Shown in pieces: positions 17,162 through 27,307 of a stretch of DNA of 64,000 bases. How positions within the stretch are numbered: position 1 is the first letter of the stretch; the number at the start of each line of letters is the position of its first letter. The notes under the pieces are model-generated. The model saw nothing but the letters and a program-made list of their open reading frames with translations, did not search any database and was not told the origin of the DNA. The DNA lies in assembly GCF_004405105.1 (NCBI RefSeq), contig NZ_SORW01000053.1, positions 1 to 64,000 on the forward strand, in the 5' to 3' direction. The DNA is from Jeotgalibacillus sp. R-1-5s-1 (lineage in GTDB: Bacteria; Bacillota; Bacilli; Bacillales; Jeotgalibacillaceae). The position numbers and the translations under genes are program-made.

Positions 17162-17980
17162 ATGAAACTCGTATTCGTGGGAGCAGGATCAATGGCAGAG
17201 GCCATGATAAAAGGAATGAAGGGCTCCCCTTCGTTAAAAGAGACAGATTTATGGATTACAAACCGTTCAGATGAGAGCCGCCTGGATCTGTTATGTGAAA
17301 ACTATGGGATTAAAGCGAGCTATGATCTTCAGACACTGCTGGCAGGAGCAGACATCATTGTCCTTGCAGTAAAGCCGAAAGACGCAGCTGAAGCCATCGA
17401 AGCAATCAGACCATTTTATCAAAAAGAACAGCTGCTCATTTCCGTATTGGCTGGATTGTCCATTGAGTACATCAGCCGCCAGCTTGGTGAGGCGTCCATC
17501 GCCCGCGCAATGCCGAATACATCAGCGACGATTCAGCAGTCTGCCACCGGTTTATCCTTTAATGAGTACGTAACGGATAAACAGAAAATAACAGCGCTCT
17601 CCCTTTTCTCAGCGATCGGTTCGGTCACGCTTGTGGAAGAAGCCCGGCTTGATCTTGTAACAGGATTATCCGGCAGTGGCCCAGCTTATATTTATTACGT
17701 GGTGGAAGCCATGGAACAGGCCGCGGTGGAACTTGGATTAAGCCCGGCAGAAGCAAAGCCTTTTATTATTCAGACGTTAAAGGGAGCAGCCCAGATGCTT
17801 GAAAGCACGAACCTCCCGGCAGAAGATTTAAGAAAAGCGATTACAAGTGAAGGTGGCACGACAGAAGCAGGCATTGCCCAGCTCGATCTTCATCAGGTAA
17901 AAGCGGCTTTTAAGGATTGCATTAAAGAAGCCACTCTTCATTCCGGCAGGCTGCGTGAGCGGTTTGAGCAGACCCGGTAA
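17162..17980 (+). CDS. proI: Pyrroline-5-carboxylate reductase
   Basis: Last step of proline synthesis, NAD(P)H-dependent reduction of pyrroline-5-carboxylate. 272 residues with an N-terminal Rossmann motif (FVGAGSMAEAM, 5-15) and the C-terminal P5CR signature region (GLSGSGPAYIY and TSEGGTTEAGI). Expression is under the T-box. ATG after GGGAGGG. Confidence 0.95.
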   Translation: MKLVFVGAGSMAEAMIKGMKGSPSLKETDLWITNRSDESRLDLLCENYGIKASYDLQTLLAGADIIVLAVKPKDAAEAIEAIRPFYQKEQLLISVLAGLSIEYISRQLGEASIARAMPNTSATIQQSATGLSFNEYVTDKQKITALSLFSAIGSVTLVEEARLDLVTGLSGSGPAYIYYVVEAMEQAAVELGLSPAEAKPFIIQTLKGAAQMLESTNLPAEDLRKAITSEGGTTEAGIAQLDLHQVKAAFKDCIKEATLHSGRLRERFEQTR

Positions 17981-18042
17981 TGTTTTAGCTTGCCTTACAG
18001 GCTCAGCGGGAAGTACGATTAGAGAAAAAGGAAGCGGTCATC

Positions 18043-19185
18043 ATGTTATTCATTCTTCTGTCCATCACCGCCGCCTTCTGGATGCTTGTTGCCCTTGATA
18101 CCTACAGAGGACTGCGGGAGCTTCCGGCACTTGAATCTGAACCTCCGCTTACCTCAGGCGGTAAAGTAAGCGTCATTATTGCTGCGCGCAATGAGGAAGA
18201 CACGATTGAAAAAAGTGTTCTTTCACAGCTGAATACCACGTACGATCCTGTAGAATGGATTCTCGTGAATGACAGATCCACTGACCGGACAGGAGAAATC
18301 ATGGAAAGCCTGGCCTTAAAAGACAGACGGATTCAGGTCATTCATATTACTTCCCTGCCAGCGGGCTGGCTTGGTAAAAATCATGCCCTTCACACCGGGG
18401 CTAAAAGAGCCTCAGGTAACCTGCTGTTATTCACTGATGCAGATATTCAATATGAACCTGACCTGCTGGCAAAAGCGGTCGCTTATTTCAAACGGATGAA
18501 GCTTGATCATCTGACGGTCTCGCCGGACCTTCAGGCTAACAGCTTTTTGCTGCAGGGATTTATCGCCTTTTTCCTGTTTGGGTTTTCTTATTATAAGCGC
18601 CCATGGTCCGCTAACCGTGATCACTCAAAATCCGGAATGGGAATCGGCGCATTCAATATGATTTCACCGGACGCCTACGCTAAAATCGGCGGTCATGAAG
18701 CGATCAGGTCCAGACCGGATGATGACCTGCAGCTTGGCATGCAGATCAAGCGAAAACGGCTCAGACAGCGCATGGCGACGGCAAGGAAAATGCTGAGTGT
18801 TGAATGGTACCCGACACTTCAGGAAGCTATCAAAGGTCTTGAAAAAAACGCATTTGCAGGACTTCATTACAGTTATCTGTTCGTTTTTGCGGCAATGACA
18901 GGCGTTTTCATTTCACAACTGCTGCCATTTGTAGCACTGATCTTTGCCGACGGTTCTACATTACTTATGGCCTGGATTGCCATTGGTGCGATCATGTCCG
19001 TCTACATCCCGCTGACTGCAAGACTGACGAATTTCAATGGCTGGCACGCGTTGATTTTCCCGGTTTCCGTTTCACTGTTTATTTACGCAATTCTGCGGGC
19101 AGCTGTTCTGACAGCTGTCAGAGGCGGCGTTCAGTGGAGAGGAACGCTCTATCCATTAAAAGAACTGAAAAAGCGCACGAGATAA
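18043..19185 (+). CDS. Membrane-bound family 2 glycosyltransferase
   Basis: 380 residues: N-terminal membrane segment (2-18), GT-A domain with VSVIIAARNEE (42-52), nucleotide/metal DAD (132-134) and a PDDDLQLG acid motif near 225, then a hydrophobic C-terminus with about three membrane segments (280-365). Acceptor unknown; family relatives glycosylate lipids or carotenoids. It begins 62 bp after proI with no terminator between, so it is probably read through from the T-box transcript. Not part of the B. subtilis order here. Confidence 0.85.
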   Translation: MLFILLSITAAFWMLVALDTYRGLRELPALESEPPLTSGGKVSVIIAARNEEDTIEKSVLSQLNTTYDPVEWILVNDRSTDRTGEIMESLALKDRRIQVIHITSLPAGWLGKNHALHTGAKRASGNLLLFTDADIQYEPDLLAKAVAYFKRMKLDHLTVSPDLQANSFLLQGFIAFFLFGFSYYKRPWSANRDHSKSGMGIGAFNMISPDAYAKIGGHEAIRSRPDDDLQLGMQIKRKRLRQRMATARKMLSVEWYPTLQEAIKGLEKNAFAGLHYSYLFVFAAMTGVFISQLLPFVALIFADGSTLLMAWIAIGAIMSVYIPLTARLTNFNGWHALIFPVSVSLFIYAILRAAVLTAVRGGVQWRGTLYPLKELKKRTR

Positions 19186-19202
19186 GGCGCATTTTTTCAG
19201 TT
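19163..19202 (+). terminator. Terminator at the end of the glycosyltransferase gene
   Basis: AACTGAAAAAGCGC pairs with GCGC-A-TTTTTTCAGTT (one bulge); the stop codon is in the loop. Confidence 0.7.
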
Positions 19203-19255
19203 CTTTTTAATTGGCTGGTATACTTAGAGAGACGAAAAAGAAGGAGGATTTTTGA

Positions 19256-20278
19256 ATGACCGCATTATTTTCTAAGTATCAGTTAGGCAATATTGAATTA
19301 AAAAACCGGATTGTGATGGCCCCGATGTGCATGTATTCAAGTCACAACCGTGATGGTAAAGTCGAGAACTTTCATAAAACGCATTACGTTTCAAGAGCAG
19401 CAGGACAAGTTGGACTGATTATGCTCGAAGCGACCGCTGTCACTCCACAGGGCAGAATTTCAAATGAGGATCTCGGTATCTGGAGTGACGATCACGTTGA
19501 AGGCTTGAAGGAGCTTGTCAGCATGATTCAAGAGCAGGGATCAAAAACGGCGATCCAGCTTGCGCACGCAGGAAGAAAAACAATGGCAGACGGCGATGCG
19601 ATTGCTCCTTCAGCCATTGCTTTTAATGACAAAATGAAAACGCCGCTTGAGATGACGCAGGACAAGATCAAGGAAACGATTCAGGCGTTTAAAGACGGTG
19701 CACGCCGCTCTCGCGAAGCCGGTTTTGACGTTATTGAACTTCACGGCGCACACGGCTATTTAATAAATGAATTTCTGTCTCCCCTTTCAAATAAACGAAC
19801 GGATACATATGGCGGATCTGCAGAAAACCGTTACCGCTTCCTACGTGAGATGATCGAGGCAGTTAAAGAGGAGTGGAATGGTCCTCTATTAGTAAGAGTG
19901 TCAGCAAGCGACTGGAAAGAGGAAGGCTTAACGCCGGAGGATTACGTGACCTTCGGAAAATGGATGAAGGAGCAGGGTGTGGATCTGATTGATGTCAGCT
20001 CAGGCGCTGTCGTTCCGGCTGCTATTCATGCTTATCCGGGATATCAGGTGCCGATGGCTGAAACGATTAAACACGGAGCTGATATTCCAACAGGGGCTGT
20101 CGGTCTGATCACGAGTGGACTGCAGGCAGAAGAAATTCTGCAAAACAACCGGGCGGATCTCGTATTCCTTGCCCGCGAGCTGCTGCGTGACCCTTACTGG
20201 CCTAGAACAGCAGCACTCGAACTTGATACAGAAATTGAAGCACCTGTGCAGTATCAGCGCGGCTGGAATATGAAGTAA
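19256..20278 (+). CDS. namA: NADPH dehydrogenase, old yellow enzyme family
   Basis: FMN-dependent ene-reductase of the YqjM class, reducing activated C=C bonds, probably in oxidative or electrophile stress. 340 residues. Cys25 (APMCMYS) is the YqjM redox-sensing cysteine, and His163/His166 (ELHGAHGYL) bind substrate. Ribosome site AAGGAGG. A TTCAGT-17-TATACT promoter candidate ends at 19222. Confidence 0.93.
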   Translation: MTALFSKYQLGNIELKNRIVMAPMCMYSSHNRDGKVENFHKTHYVSRAAGQVGLIMLEATAVTPQGRISNEDLGIWSDDHVEGLKELVSMIQEQGSKTAIQLAHAGRKTMADGDAIAPSAIAFNDKMKTPLEMTQDKIKETIQAFKDGARRSREAGFDVIELHGAHGYLINEFLSPLSNKRTDTYGGSAENRYRFLREMIEAVKEEWNGPLLVRVSASDWKEEGLTPEDYVTFGKWMKEQGVDLIDVSSGAVVPAAIHAYPGYQVPMAETIKHGADIPTGAVGLITSGLQAEEILQNNRADLVFLARELLRDPYWPRTAALELDTEIEAPVQYQRGWNMK

Positions 20279-20279
20279 T

Positions 20280-20316
20280 CAAAAAAGGATGAGACTGGAA
20301 TCTCATCCTTTTTTCG
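20280..20316. terminator. Bidirectional terminator between namA and rnz
   Basis: AAAAAAGGATGAGA-CTGGAA-TCTCATCCTTTTTT. Confidence 0.9.
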
Positions 20317-20336
20317 TAACGGTTTTATTTATTCAA

Positions 20337-21257
20337 TTACTTTTTCTCAATCTCAGCCTCCAAAAGATCATAAGCCAGGTTGGTATTGCTGAAAATTGTT
20401 CTTGCTTCCGAGAGTAATTGAGCGGCAGTATCACCTGTGTAACGGGCGCTGATATGGGTCAGCCAAAGCTCTTTCACTCCTGCTTCTCTGGCCGTCTCAG
20501 CAGCCTGTGTTGCGGTGGAGTGGTAATACTGATAAGCCATCTCTTCATGCCCCGCTCCAAACGTTGCTTCATGAATCAGGACGTCTGCACCCCGGGCAAG
20601 TTTAATGGCAGCCGGTGTTTTGCGGGTGTCTCCGGCTACTGCGATGACCATCCCTTTTTTAGGTTCTTCAAGATAATCTTCTCCTTTAAGCGTCTGCCCG
20701 TTCCACTCCACGGATTTGCCGTTTTTTAATTCGTTATATAAAGGACCTGGCGGCAGTCCGGTTTCCCGCAGCTTATCAACCATCAGGGTCCCGGGCTTAT
20801 CTTTTTCCGTAAGGCGGTAACCGAAGGAATCGAGTGCATGATCGAGCTTAAAAACCTTAATCTGATACTCTGCATCTTCAAATTCAGACTGATCCGTTAT
20901 TTCATGGATAAAAAGCTCGTACTTTAAATGCGTACCGCTGATTCTGAGTGATGTTTCTATGTATTCTTTCGTTCCCGCAGGTCCGTATATAGAGAGCGGC
21001 TCGGTTCCACCCTGAAAAGACCGGCTGCCAATTAATCCCGGCAATCCGAAAATATGGTCGCCGTGCAAATGTGTAATAAAAATCTTCTCAATTCTGCGTG
21101 GCTTGATTGACGTATGTAAGATCTGATGCTGCGTGGCCTCCCCACAGTCAAACAGCCAGATTCCGCCTTTTTTATTGATCTGTTTAATGGCAAGTGAGGA
21201 TACGTTCCTCTCTTTTGCAGGTACCCCTGCCCCTGTTCCAAGAAAATGAAGCTGCAT
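20337..21257 (-). CDS. rnz: Ribonuclease Z
   Basis: Endonuclease that removes 3' trailers from CCA-less tRNA precursors. 306 residues. HLHGDH (63-68) is the zinc motif, and an exosite-like arm lies around 150-180. Start at 21257 after GGGAGGTTGTCAA; N-terminus MQLHFLGTGAGVP is the family start. Convergent with namA, divergent from zwf, as in Bacillus. Confidence 0.95.
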   Translation of the reverse strand: MQLHFLGTGAGVPAKERNVSSLAIKQINKKGGIWLFDCGEATQHQILHTSIKPRRIEKIFITHLHGDHIFGLPGLIGSRSFQGGTEPLSIYGPAGTKEYIETSLRISGTHLKYELFIHEITDQSEFEDAEYQIKVFKLDHALDSFGYRLTEKDKPGTLMVDKLRETGLPPGPLYNELKNGKSVEWNGQTLKGEDYLEEPKKGMVIAVAGDTRKTPAAIKLARGADVLIHEATFGAGHEEMAYQYYHSTATQAAETAREAGVKELWLTHISARYTGDTAAQLLSEARTIFSNTNLAYDLLEAEIEKK

Positions 21258-21345
21258 TTGACAACCTCCCTTCAAAAATCTATCCTATCATAATATGCCA
21301 GAAAACATTCTCAGGCAAATGAGCACCGCGGATGTTGCATAATGG

Positions 21346-21374
21346 TTGCAACCCGACGCCTTCACCTATACAAT
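21346..21374 (+). promoter_or_regulatory. Sigma-A promoter of zwf
   Basis: TTGCAA-17-TACAAT. The -35 lies within the palindrome GGTTGCAACC. Confidence 0.6.
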
Positions 21375-21433
21375 TTAGATATTGTAAAAACGGCTGTATG
21401 CCGGTAAGACTAACTTAAAGTGAGGTCCTGACA

Positions 21434-22927
21434 TTGAATAAGATTACAACACCCCCAACACTCATCATGATTTTCGGCGCAACCGGAGACCTTGCTAAAC
21501 GCAAACTGTTCCCTTCATTATATCAGCTTTACTTAAAAGGAAGCCTTGAAAAGCGGTTTGCTGTTCTTGGAATCGGACGCCGGGAATGGACAAATGAACA
21601 ATTTACTCAGCACGTACGTGACTCCCTTGAGAATTCGAGTCACGATCAGGATCGGATTGATTCATTTATTGAACACTGCACGTATGAATCACATGATGTT
21701 GAGGATTCATCGTCCTACATAAAACTGAAAGAAAGGGCAGATGAGCTCGATCAGTCATTTGATCTTGATGGCAATCGGATTTTCTATCTGGCAATGGCGC
21801 CTGAATTTTTCGGCACGATTACCGATCATCTGAAAGCTGACGGCCTGACAGATACAGAAGGATTTTGCCGCCTTGTGATCGAAAAGCCGTTCGGACATGA
21901 TCTTCCTTCTGCAACTGCCTTAAATAAACAGATCCGTCAGTCCTTTTCAGAGGAGCAGATTTACCGTATCGACCATTATCTTGGTAAGGAAATGGTCCAG
22001 AATATTGAAGTCATCCGTTTTGCCAACGCACTGTTTGAACCGCTTTGGAACAGCCGTTTCATCTCAAACATTCAGGTTACGTCCTCAGAGGTTCTCGGTG
22101 TGGAAGAGCGCGGCCGTTATTACGAGAAAAGCGGTGCACTCCGGGATATGGTCCAGAACCATATGCTGCAGATGGTTGCCCTGCTTGCCATGGAACCACC
22201 TATTTCCTTAAGCACGGATGAAATCAGAAGTGAAAAAGTCCGCGTACTGCGCGCGCTGAGACCGGTTGAAGGAAAAGAAGTTGATGATTATTTTGTCAGA
22301 GGTCAGTACGGCTCTGATGAGAACGGTGAAATTAAAGGCTACCGCGAAAATTCCAATGTGGATTCAGACTCCAACACGGAAACCTATGTTGCCGGAAAAG
22401 TGATGATTGACAACTTCCGCTGGGCTGGCGTCCCATTTTATATCCGTACTGGAAAAAGTATGTCTGTGAAATCAACCAAAATTGTTGTCCAGTTCAAAGA
22501 TATTCCAATGAACCTGTACTATAATAAAGAGCACTCTCTTGACCCGAACCTGCTAGTGATTCATATTCAGCCTGATGAAGGAATTACACTGCATTTAAAC
22601 GCCAAGAAGAGCAATCTTGGAACAGATACAGACTGCATCAAACTGAGTTATTCAGCAAGCAGTGTTGACGGTATTAACACACCTGAAGCGTATGAAAAAC
22701 TGCTGCTCGACTGTATTCTTGGTGATGCGACGAACTTTACACACTGGGATGAGGTCAGACACTCATGGAGTTTTGTTGATAAAATTTCAGAGCACTGGGA
22801 GTCAACAAAGGATGAAACCTTCCCAAACTACCCGGCTAAATCCATGGGACCTGCAAAAAGCGATGAAATGCTCGCGAAAGACGGCTTCGAGTGGTGGCCT
22901 GTCGGTGAACAGGATCTGGAAGAATAA
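21434..22927 (+). CDS. zwf: Glucose-6-phosphate 1-dehydrogenase
   Basis: First step of the oxidative pentose phosphate pathway. 497 residues. [11 protein letters not shown] (14-24) binds NADP, EKPFG (150-154) and RIDHYLGKE (178-186, catalytic His/Lys region) are intact. TTG start after GTGAGGTCCTGACA. It faces gndA, which encodes the third step of the same pathway, across the DoxX gene. Confidence 0.95.
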   Translation: MNKITTPPTLIMIFGATGDLAKRKLFPSLYQLYLKGSLEKRFAVLGIGRREWTNEQFTQHVRDSLENSSHDQDRIDSFIEHCTYESHDVEDSSSYIKLKERADELDQSFDLDGNRIFYLAMAPEFFGTITDHLKADGLTDTEGFCRLVIEKPFGHDLPSATALNKQIRQSFSEEQIYRIDHYLGKEMVQNIEVIRFANALFEPLWNSRFISNIQVTSSEVLGVEERGRYYEKSGALRDMVQNHMLQMVALLAMEPPISLSTDEIRSEKVRVLRALRPVEGKEVDDYFVRGQYGSDENGEIKGYRENSNVDSDSNTETYVAGKVMIDNFRWAGVPFYIRTGKSMSVKSTKIVVQFKDIPMNLYYNKEHSLDPNLLVIHIQPDEGITLHLNAKKSNLGTDTDCIKLSYSASSVDGINTPEAYEKLLLDCILGDATNFTHWDEVRHSWSFVDKISEHWESTKDETFPNYPAKSMGPAKSDEMLAKDGFEWWPVGEQDLEE

Positions 22928-22962
22928 AAGAATCCTCCGGAAGTATTTCCGGAGGATTTTAT
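22928..22962. terminator. Bidirectional terminator after zwf
   Basis: AAAGAATCCTCCGGAA and TTCCGGAGGATTTTAT; also terminates the convergent DoxX-like gene. Confidence 0.85.
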
Positions 22963-23330
22963 TAATTCTTCAGTTCAGCATTTTTCGAGATATTAAATGC
23001 CCATTTAATCAGCGGGATCTGAAAAGCAACCCTGCCCCAGAGCACAGCAGGAGACAGCTTGATTTTGCCAAGCGGAATTTCCTTATAGGCCATATACATA
23101 TTGGCCGGCCAGACGGCGATCATCAGCCACCCGAGCAGCTTTCCTGCAAGTTTTGTCCCCTTATTCAACACAAGCATTCCACCAATGATGATCTCAGCAA
23201 CGCCGGAAACCAGAACGATCGCTTTTCTAAATGGAAGGAATTTCGGCACAATATACCTGAAGTTCCGCTCCTTTAAAAAATGCATGACTCCTGCAAATAA
23301 AATAAAAGCTCCATAAACCCGTTTTAACAC
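22962..23330 (-). CDS. DoxX-like membrane protein
   Basis: 122 residues with about four hydrophobic segments (3-19, 36-56, 63-84, 97-115), matching DoxX/DoxD-like small quinone-associated membrane proteins. Specific function unknown. It lies between zwf and gndA, where B. subtilis has no such gene, and is separated from gndA by a terminator. Confidence 0.7.
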   Translation of the reverse strand: MLKRVYGAFILFAGVMHFLKERNFRYIVPKFLPFRKAIVLVSGVAEIIIGGMLVLNKGTKLAGKLLGWLMIAVWPANMYMAYKEIPLGKIKLSPAVLWGRVAFQIPLIKWAFNISKNAELKN

Positions 23331-23355
23331 ACTTATGTCCCCCTTTATACTTTAC

Positions 23356-23390
23356 AGAAAAAGCTCCTCAGAAAAGAGGAGCTTTTTTAT
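23356..23390. terminator. Terminator after gndA
   Basis: AAAAAGCTCCTC-AGAAAA-GAGGAGCTTTTTT; T-run in both directions. It also lies just upstream of the DoxX-like start. Confidence 0.85.
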
Positions 23391-23422
23391 ACATTGTCAG
23401 ATGACCGAAACTATCAAAAGAA

Positions 23423-24832
23423 TTATTCCATCCACTCAGTATGGAAGGTACCTTCTTTGTCTGTTCTTTCGTAAGTGTGGGCACCAAAGTAATCACGCTG
23501 CGCCTGAATCAGGTTAGCCGGCAGGACTGCTGTACGGTAGCTGTCATAGTAAGCAAGTGCTGTTGAGAAGCCAGGCACAGGAATACCGTTTTTAACTGAC
23601 AGTGCGATCACGTCACGAAGCGCTGACTGATAGTTTTCAACGATGCCTTTGAAATACTCATCAAGCATCAGGTTTGTAAGCTTCGGATCGCGGTCATACG
23701 CTTCCTTAATTTTTTGGAGGAACTGCGCACGGATGATACAGCCTCCACGGAAGATCATCGCAATTTCACCAAACTTCAGATCCCATCCATATTCTTCAGA
23801 TGCCGCACGCATTTGAGCGAAGCCCTGTGCATAAGAAGCAATTTTTGACATGTAAAGAGCACGGCGAATCGCTTCGATCCATTCCTTTTTGTCTTCTTCA
23901 GGCAGAGTCGGAACCGGACCGCTCAGCACTTCACTTGCTTTTACGCGCTCATCCTTCAACGCGGAAATAAAGCGTGCAAAAACAGATTCAGTGATGATTG
24001 GAAGAGGTGTTCCAAGGTCAAGCGCACTTTGGCTTGTCCATTTACCTGTTCCTTTTTGACCTGCTTTATCCAGAATGACATCAACCATCGGCTTGCCTGT
24101 TTCCGGATCGTATTTTTTGAAAATATCAGCTGTAATTTCGATCAGATAGCTGTCAAGCTCACCCTTGTTCCAGTCAGCAAATACTTCATGAAGCTCTTCT
24201 GCGTTCAGTCCCAGTACCTGCTTCATCAGGAAATAGGATTCTGCAATCAGCTGCATATCTGCGTATTCGATTCCGTTGTGCACCATTTTCACATAATGAC
24301 CGGCGCCATCCGGACCGATATATGTGCTGCACGCTTCACCGTTAACCTTTGCAGAAATTTCATTAAAGATCGGTGCAACAAGGTCATAAGCTTCCTTCTG
24401 ACCGCCAGGCATAATAGAAGGACCCGTTAACGCGCCTTCCTCTCCACCGGAAACACCTGTTCCAATAAAGTGAATGCCATATTCGCTCAGCTCTTTATTA
24501 CGGCGGATCGTATCACGGTAATACGTGTTACCTCCGTCGATCAGGATATCACCTTTATCAAGTAATGGCAGCAGCCCGGAAATCGTTGCATCCGTTGCAG
24601 GTCCGGCTTTTACCATGAGCATGATTTTTCTTGGTTTTTCAAGTGAGTTCACAAACTCCTCCAGGCTGTATGTACCGAAGATTTGTTTACCTTCAGATTC
24701 TTTCAGCATATCGTCCACTTTTTCAGGAGAGCGGTTGTATACAGCTACCGAAAAACCTCTGCTTTCAATATTCCAAGCAAGGTTTTTCCCCATGACAGCT
24801 AAGCCCGCCACGCCAAATTGATGTTTTGACAT
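23423..24832 (-). CDS. gndA: 6-phosphogluconate dehydrogenase
   Basis: Oxidative decarboxylation of 6-phosphogluconate to ribulose-5-phosphate. 469 residues, identical in length to B. subtilis GndA/YqjI. Dinucleotide motif [11 protein letters not shown] (7-17), GVSGGEEGA and the catalytic [15 protein letters not shown] region are intact. ATG 24832 is 8 nt after AAGGA; the upstream TTG is less likely. Confidence 0.95.
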   Translation of the reverse strand: MSKHQFGVAGLAVMGKNLAWNIESRGFSVAVYNRSPEKVDDMLKESEGKQIFGTYSLEEFVNSLEKPRKIMLMVKAGPATDATISGLLPLLDKGDILIDGGNTYYRDTIRRNKELSEYGIHFIGTGVSGGEEGALTGPSIMPGGQKEAYDLVAPIFNEISAKVNGEACSTYIGPDGAGHYVKMVHNGIEYADMQLIAESYFLMKQVLGLNAEELHEVFADWNKGELDSYLIEITADIFKKYDPETGKPMVDVILDKAGQKGTGKWTSQSALDLGTPLPIITESVFARFISALKDERVKASEVLSGPVPTLPEEDKKEWIEAIRRALYMSKIASYAQGFAQMRAASEEYGWDLKFGEIAMIFRGGCIIRAQFLQKIKEAYDRDPKLTNLMLDEYFKGIVENYQSALRDVIALSVKNGIPVPGFSTALAYYDSYRTAVLPANLIQAQRDYFGAHTYERTDKEGTFHTEWME

Positions 24833-24920
24833 ATTCAACGTCCTTTCTTTCTTTAGTTGTTCTCCCTTTGATCCTTTCCCATTGTATCACTAATTGGACA
24901 AAAATCGAAAGAAATGCCTA

Positions 24921-26153
24921 TTATACGTCTTTATCAAGGAAGTCTTTACTGAAGCTCGTCTCAGATTTATAGCGGTTTGCTGCCGTTTTCACACCGCGCG
25001 ACAAAATGCCTGTACCGAATTTCTTTTCCATATCGCTGATCAGCCGGTCGATCGGCTCGTATTTGGCATCCTCTTCATAAGAAAAAAGATCAATTTGTTT
25101 ATATGCCTGGCTTCTTTCCTGTAAATCCTGTACCGTTACACCGAGTAAACGAATCGGTGCGCCATCCCAGTGCTTTAGAAACAGACTTTTCGCTTCACCT
25201 GCAATTTTATCTTTTTCAAATAAAGGATGACGGAAGGTCATACTTCTTGTGATTGTCTTTCTGTTTTTAAAACGGATCATGACAGAAAGACTGTAACCAA
25301 TCACGTCCTTGCTCTTCAACCTGTCACTCACCTTACCGGAAAGTCCCTCAAGCACCTTCATTAAATCGGCCTGGTTTGTATAGTCCCGCGGCAGTGTGGT
25401 TGAATTTCCGACACTCTTAAAATCATACACACTGTCAGGGTCCACTTTTCTTGTATCAATGCCGTTCGCTCTATTTTTAAGTCTTGGTCCATTAATGCCA
25501 AGAAGCGCTTTGAGCTGAATATCTTCAGCCGATGCTAAATCACCGATTGTATGAATGGAAATACCCGCAAGCTTTTCTGCCGTTTTTTTACCGACTCCAT
25601 GCATCTCCTCAACCGGCATCGGCCACAGGATCTCCGGCAATTCACGTTTTCTCAGGATTGTGATGCCAAGCGGCTTTTTCATATCAGACGCCATTTTCGA
25701 CAGGAATTTATTCGGTGACACGCCGATACTGCAAGGGAGATCAAGCTCCCTTAAAATCCGGTCCTGAATTTCTTTTACGGTAGCGAGCGGATCATCGAGT
25801 CCGAGATCTGTCAGATCCATATATCCTTCATCTATGGATACAGGTTCGACGAGATGAGTATAAGATCTTAAAATATCAAACATCGCTTTTGATGCTTTCC
25901 TGTATTTATCAAAATCCGGACGCAGTACGATCAGGTCCGGACACAGTTTCATGGCTTCGCGGACATTCATGGTAGTATACACACCGTATGCGCGGGCCTC
26001 GTAGCTGCAGGTCACGACAATGCCTCGGCGTTCTTCAGGGTTACCTGCGATGGCAACGGGTTTTCCTTTCAGTTCGGGCTGATAGGCGGCTTCAACGGAT
26101 GCATAAAAGCTGTTCATGTCGATGTGTAGAATAATTCTGCCTTTTGCTGTCAT
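24921..26153 (-). CDS. dinB: DNA polymerase IV (Y family, YqjH)
   Basis: Error-prone translesion polymerase. 410 residues with Asp12 (HIDMNSFYAS), Asp108/Glu109 (VSIDEGYMD), helix-hairpin-helix near 180-215, little finger, and a C-terminal clamp motif QIDLF. I start at 26153 after AAAGGAGGCGGCTTAC, which gives MTAKGRIILHIDMN; the longer frame has no ribosome site. No LexA box is visible here, in contrast to polYB. Confidence 0.93.
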   Translation of the reverse strand: MTAKGRIILHIDMNSFYASVEAAYQPELKGKPVAIAGNPEERRGIVVTCSYEARAYGVYTTMNVREAMKLCPDLIVLRPDFDKYRKASKAMFDILRSYTHLVEPVSIDEGYMDLTDLGLDDPLATVKEIQDRILRELDLPCSIGVSPNKFLSKMASDMKKPLGITILRKRELPEILWPMPVEEMHGVGKKTAEKLAGISIHTIGDLASAEDIQLKALLGINGPRLKNRANGIDTRKVDPDSVYDFKSVGNSTTLPRDYTNQADLMKVLEGLSGKVSDRLKSKDVIGYSLSVMIRFKNRKTITRSMTFRHPLFEKDKIAGEAKSLFLKHWDGAPIRLLGVTVQDLQERSQAYKQIDLFSYEEDAKYEPIDRLISDMEKKFGTGILSRGVKTAANRYKSETSFSKDFLDKDV

Positions 26154-26245
26154 GTAAGCCGCCTCCTTTGGTCTAAATTGTAGTGTAAATGGAGGAAAAA
26201 AGGAAGTGGGTGAGTTCTTGATTATGAAGTTCATTTTTAAAAACC

Positions 26246-26487
26246 GGTCCGTGCCCCACCCTCCGCTTTCCTTTGTCCAGCTCCGCCGACTAGCCCCTCG
26301 AGGTCATAAGTCAAAGCTGAACGAGGGTATAGGGCAACCCTCTTTTCATCTTCGCCTTATGCTTGTCGGGGCTGGACGAGTCGCCTCCGCTTTTCGAAGG
26401 CCGCGCGGTGAGCCAGCTAATGCTCCGCATTACGCTGTCTCACCTGTCGCTTCTCTGCCGCAGGAGTCTACGGATGCGACACGGACC
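26246..26487. repeat. Composite hairpin repeat, locus 2 (A + B modules)
   Basis: Inverse orientation to locus 1. Outer arms GGTCCGTG (26246-26253) and CACGGACC (26480-26487) are perfectly complementary. Module A is 26272-26397, module B 26398-26475 with GGTGAGCCAGC.AATG paired to CATTACGCTG.CTCACC. Occupies the 485-bp gap between dinB and cheW; 26488-26580 is AT-rich with nothing recognised. Confidence 0.85.
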
Positions 26488-26581
26488 TATTGCTTAAAGG
26501 AACATCTTTATCTTGTTTACAGAGATATTGCATTCAGTTATTTCTTGGATAAACTATTCTGCTTGATAGATAGAACAAATT

Positions 26582-26613
26582 AAAAACCCCTTCTCGCGCT
26601 CTGCGAGAAGAGG
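26582..26613 (-). terminator. Terminator of the cheW gene
   Basis: CTTCTCGC-AGAGC-GCGAGAAG followed by GGGGTTTTTAA on the minus strand. Confidence 0.85.
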
Positions 26614-26638
26614 TGTCAAATTTGTATCAGCAGATAGC

Positions 26639-27118
26639 TTAGACGGTCTGCTGCTTTTTAAGGTCTGTGATGTAGTCTTTGATCTGTTTCATTCCATCGA
26701 GACTGCTGATGAGAATGGATGGATCAATGAGCGTGATGAGCCGTTCGCCGACCTGGGCGACGGATGTGAAGTATTCTGTTTTTTTGTATGCTGCCAGTCC
26801 GATTTCCTTGAATTGATCAAGAGGAATATCAAGAATTTCTTTTGCTTCTTTGACTTTAACAGCGATTGTCAGATCATCGGTTTTTAAGACTAGAAGCTTT
26901 TGCTCCTGATTTGTCAGAGAGCGGTTATAAAGAATATCTTCAAAGTCCAAAACCGGAATGAGTTCACCGCGTACTTCGGTAATGCCAGGCATAAAGGATG
27001 GTAAATGTGGAACAGGTGTAATTTTTTCGTCTTTTTCAATCGAAATTACGTTTTCAATGGAAATCGCGTACTCTTCGTTTCCACATTCAAAAACAACTAC
27101 TTTTTTACTGTTTTCCAT
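26639..27118 (-). CDS. CheW-like chemotaxis coupling protein
   Basis: 159 residues, a single CheW domain: VVVFECGNEEYAISIENV at the N-terminus, LPSFMPGITEVRGELIPVLDF in the middle, then SVAQVGERLITLIDP. It would couple chemoreceptors to CheA. Here it stands alone, with no other chemotaxis gene in the window, and has its own terminator. Start at 27118 after AAAGGGG. An inverted repeat TTTACA-N12-TGTAAA (27191-27214) lies upstream. Whether it is the main CheW or a paralogue cannot be told. Confidence 0.85.
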   Translation of the reverse strand: MENSKKVVVFECGNEEYAISIENVISIEKDEKITPVPHLPSFMPGITEVRGELIPVLDFEDILYNRSLTNQEQKLLVLKTDDLTIAVKVKEAKEILDIPLDQFKEIGLAAYKKTEYFTSVAQVGERLITLIDPSILISSLDGMKQIKDYITDLKKQQTV

Positions 27119-27250
27119 TACTTCCAGCCCCTTTATATCAGATGAACTAAATGTACCATAAGAAAAAAGTCCTGCCAAGCATTTAGATGGTTTACATAAT
27201 AATAATATTGTAAATCATTCAATTTTATAAGGTGTTTAGTTTGTCAGAGA

Positions 27251-27298
27251 AAAAAGCCGGGTCATCACGATTGAACGCGATTTGTCCCGGCTTTGCTG
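27251..27298 (-). terminator. Terminator after the M20 peptidase gene
   Basis: AAAGCCGGG...CCCGGCTTTTTT on the minus strand, about 10 nt after the yqjE stop. Confidence 0.8.
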
Positions 27299-27307
27299 AT
27301 GAAAATA

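Noticed and set aside
22662-23276. 204-codon plus-strand frame over the zwf end
   Set aside because: Runs through zwf in another frame, across its terminator and antisense to the DoxX gene.
24921-26260. LexA box before dinB
   Set aside because: No CGAAC-N4-GTTCG-like sequence is visible upstream of 26153, unlike polYB.
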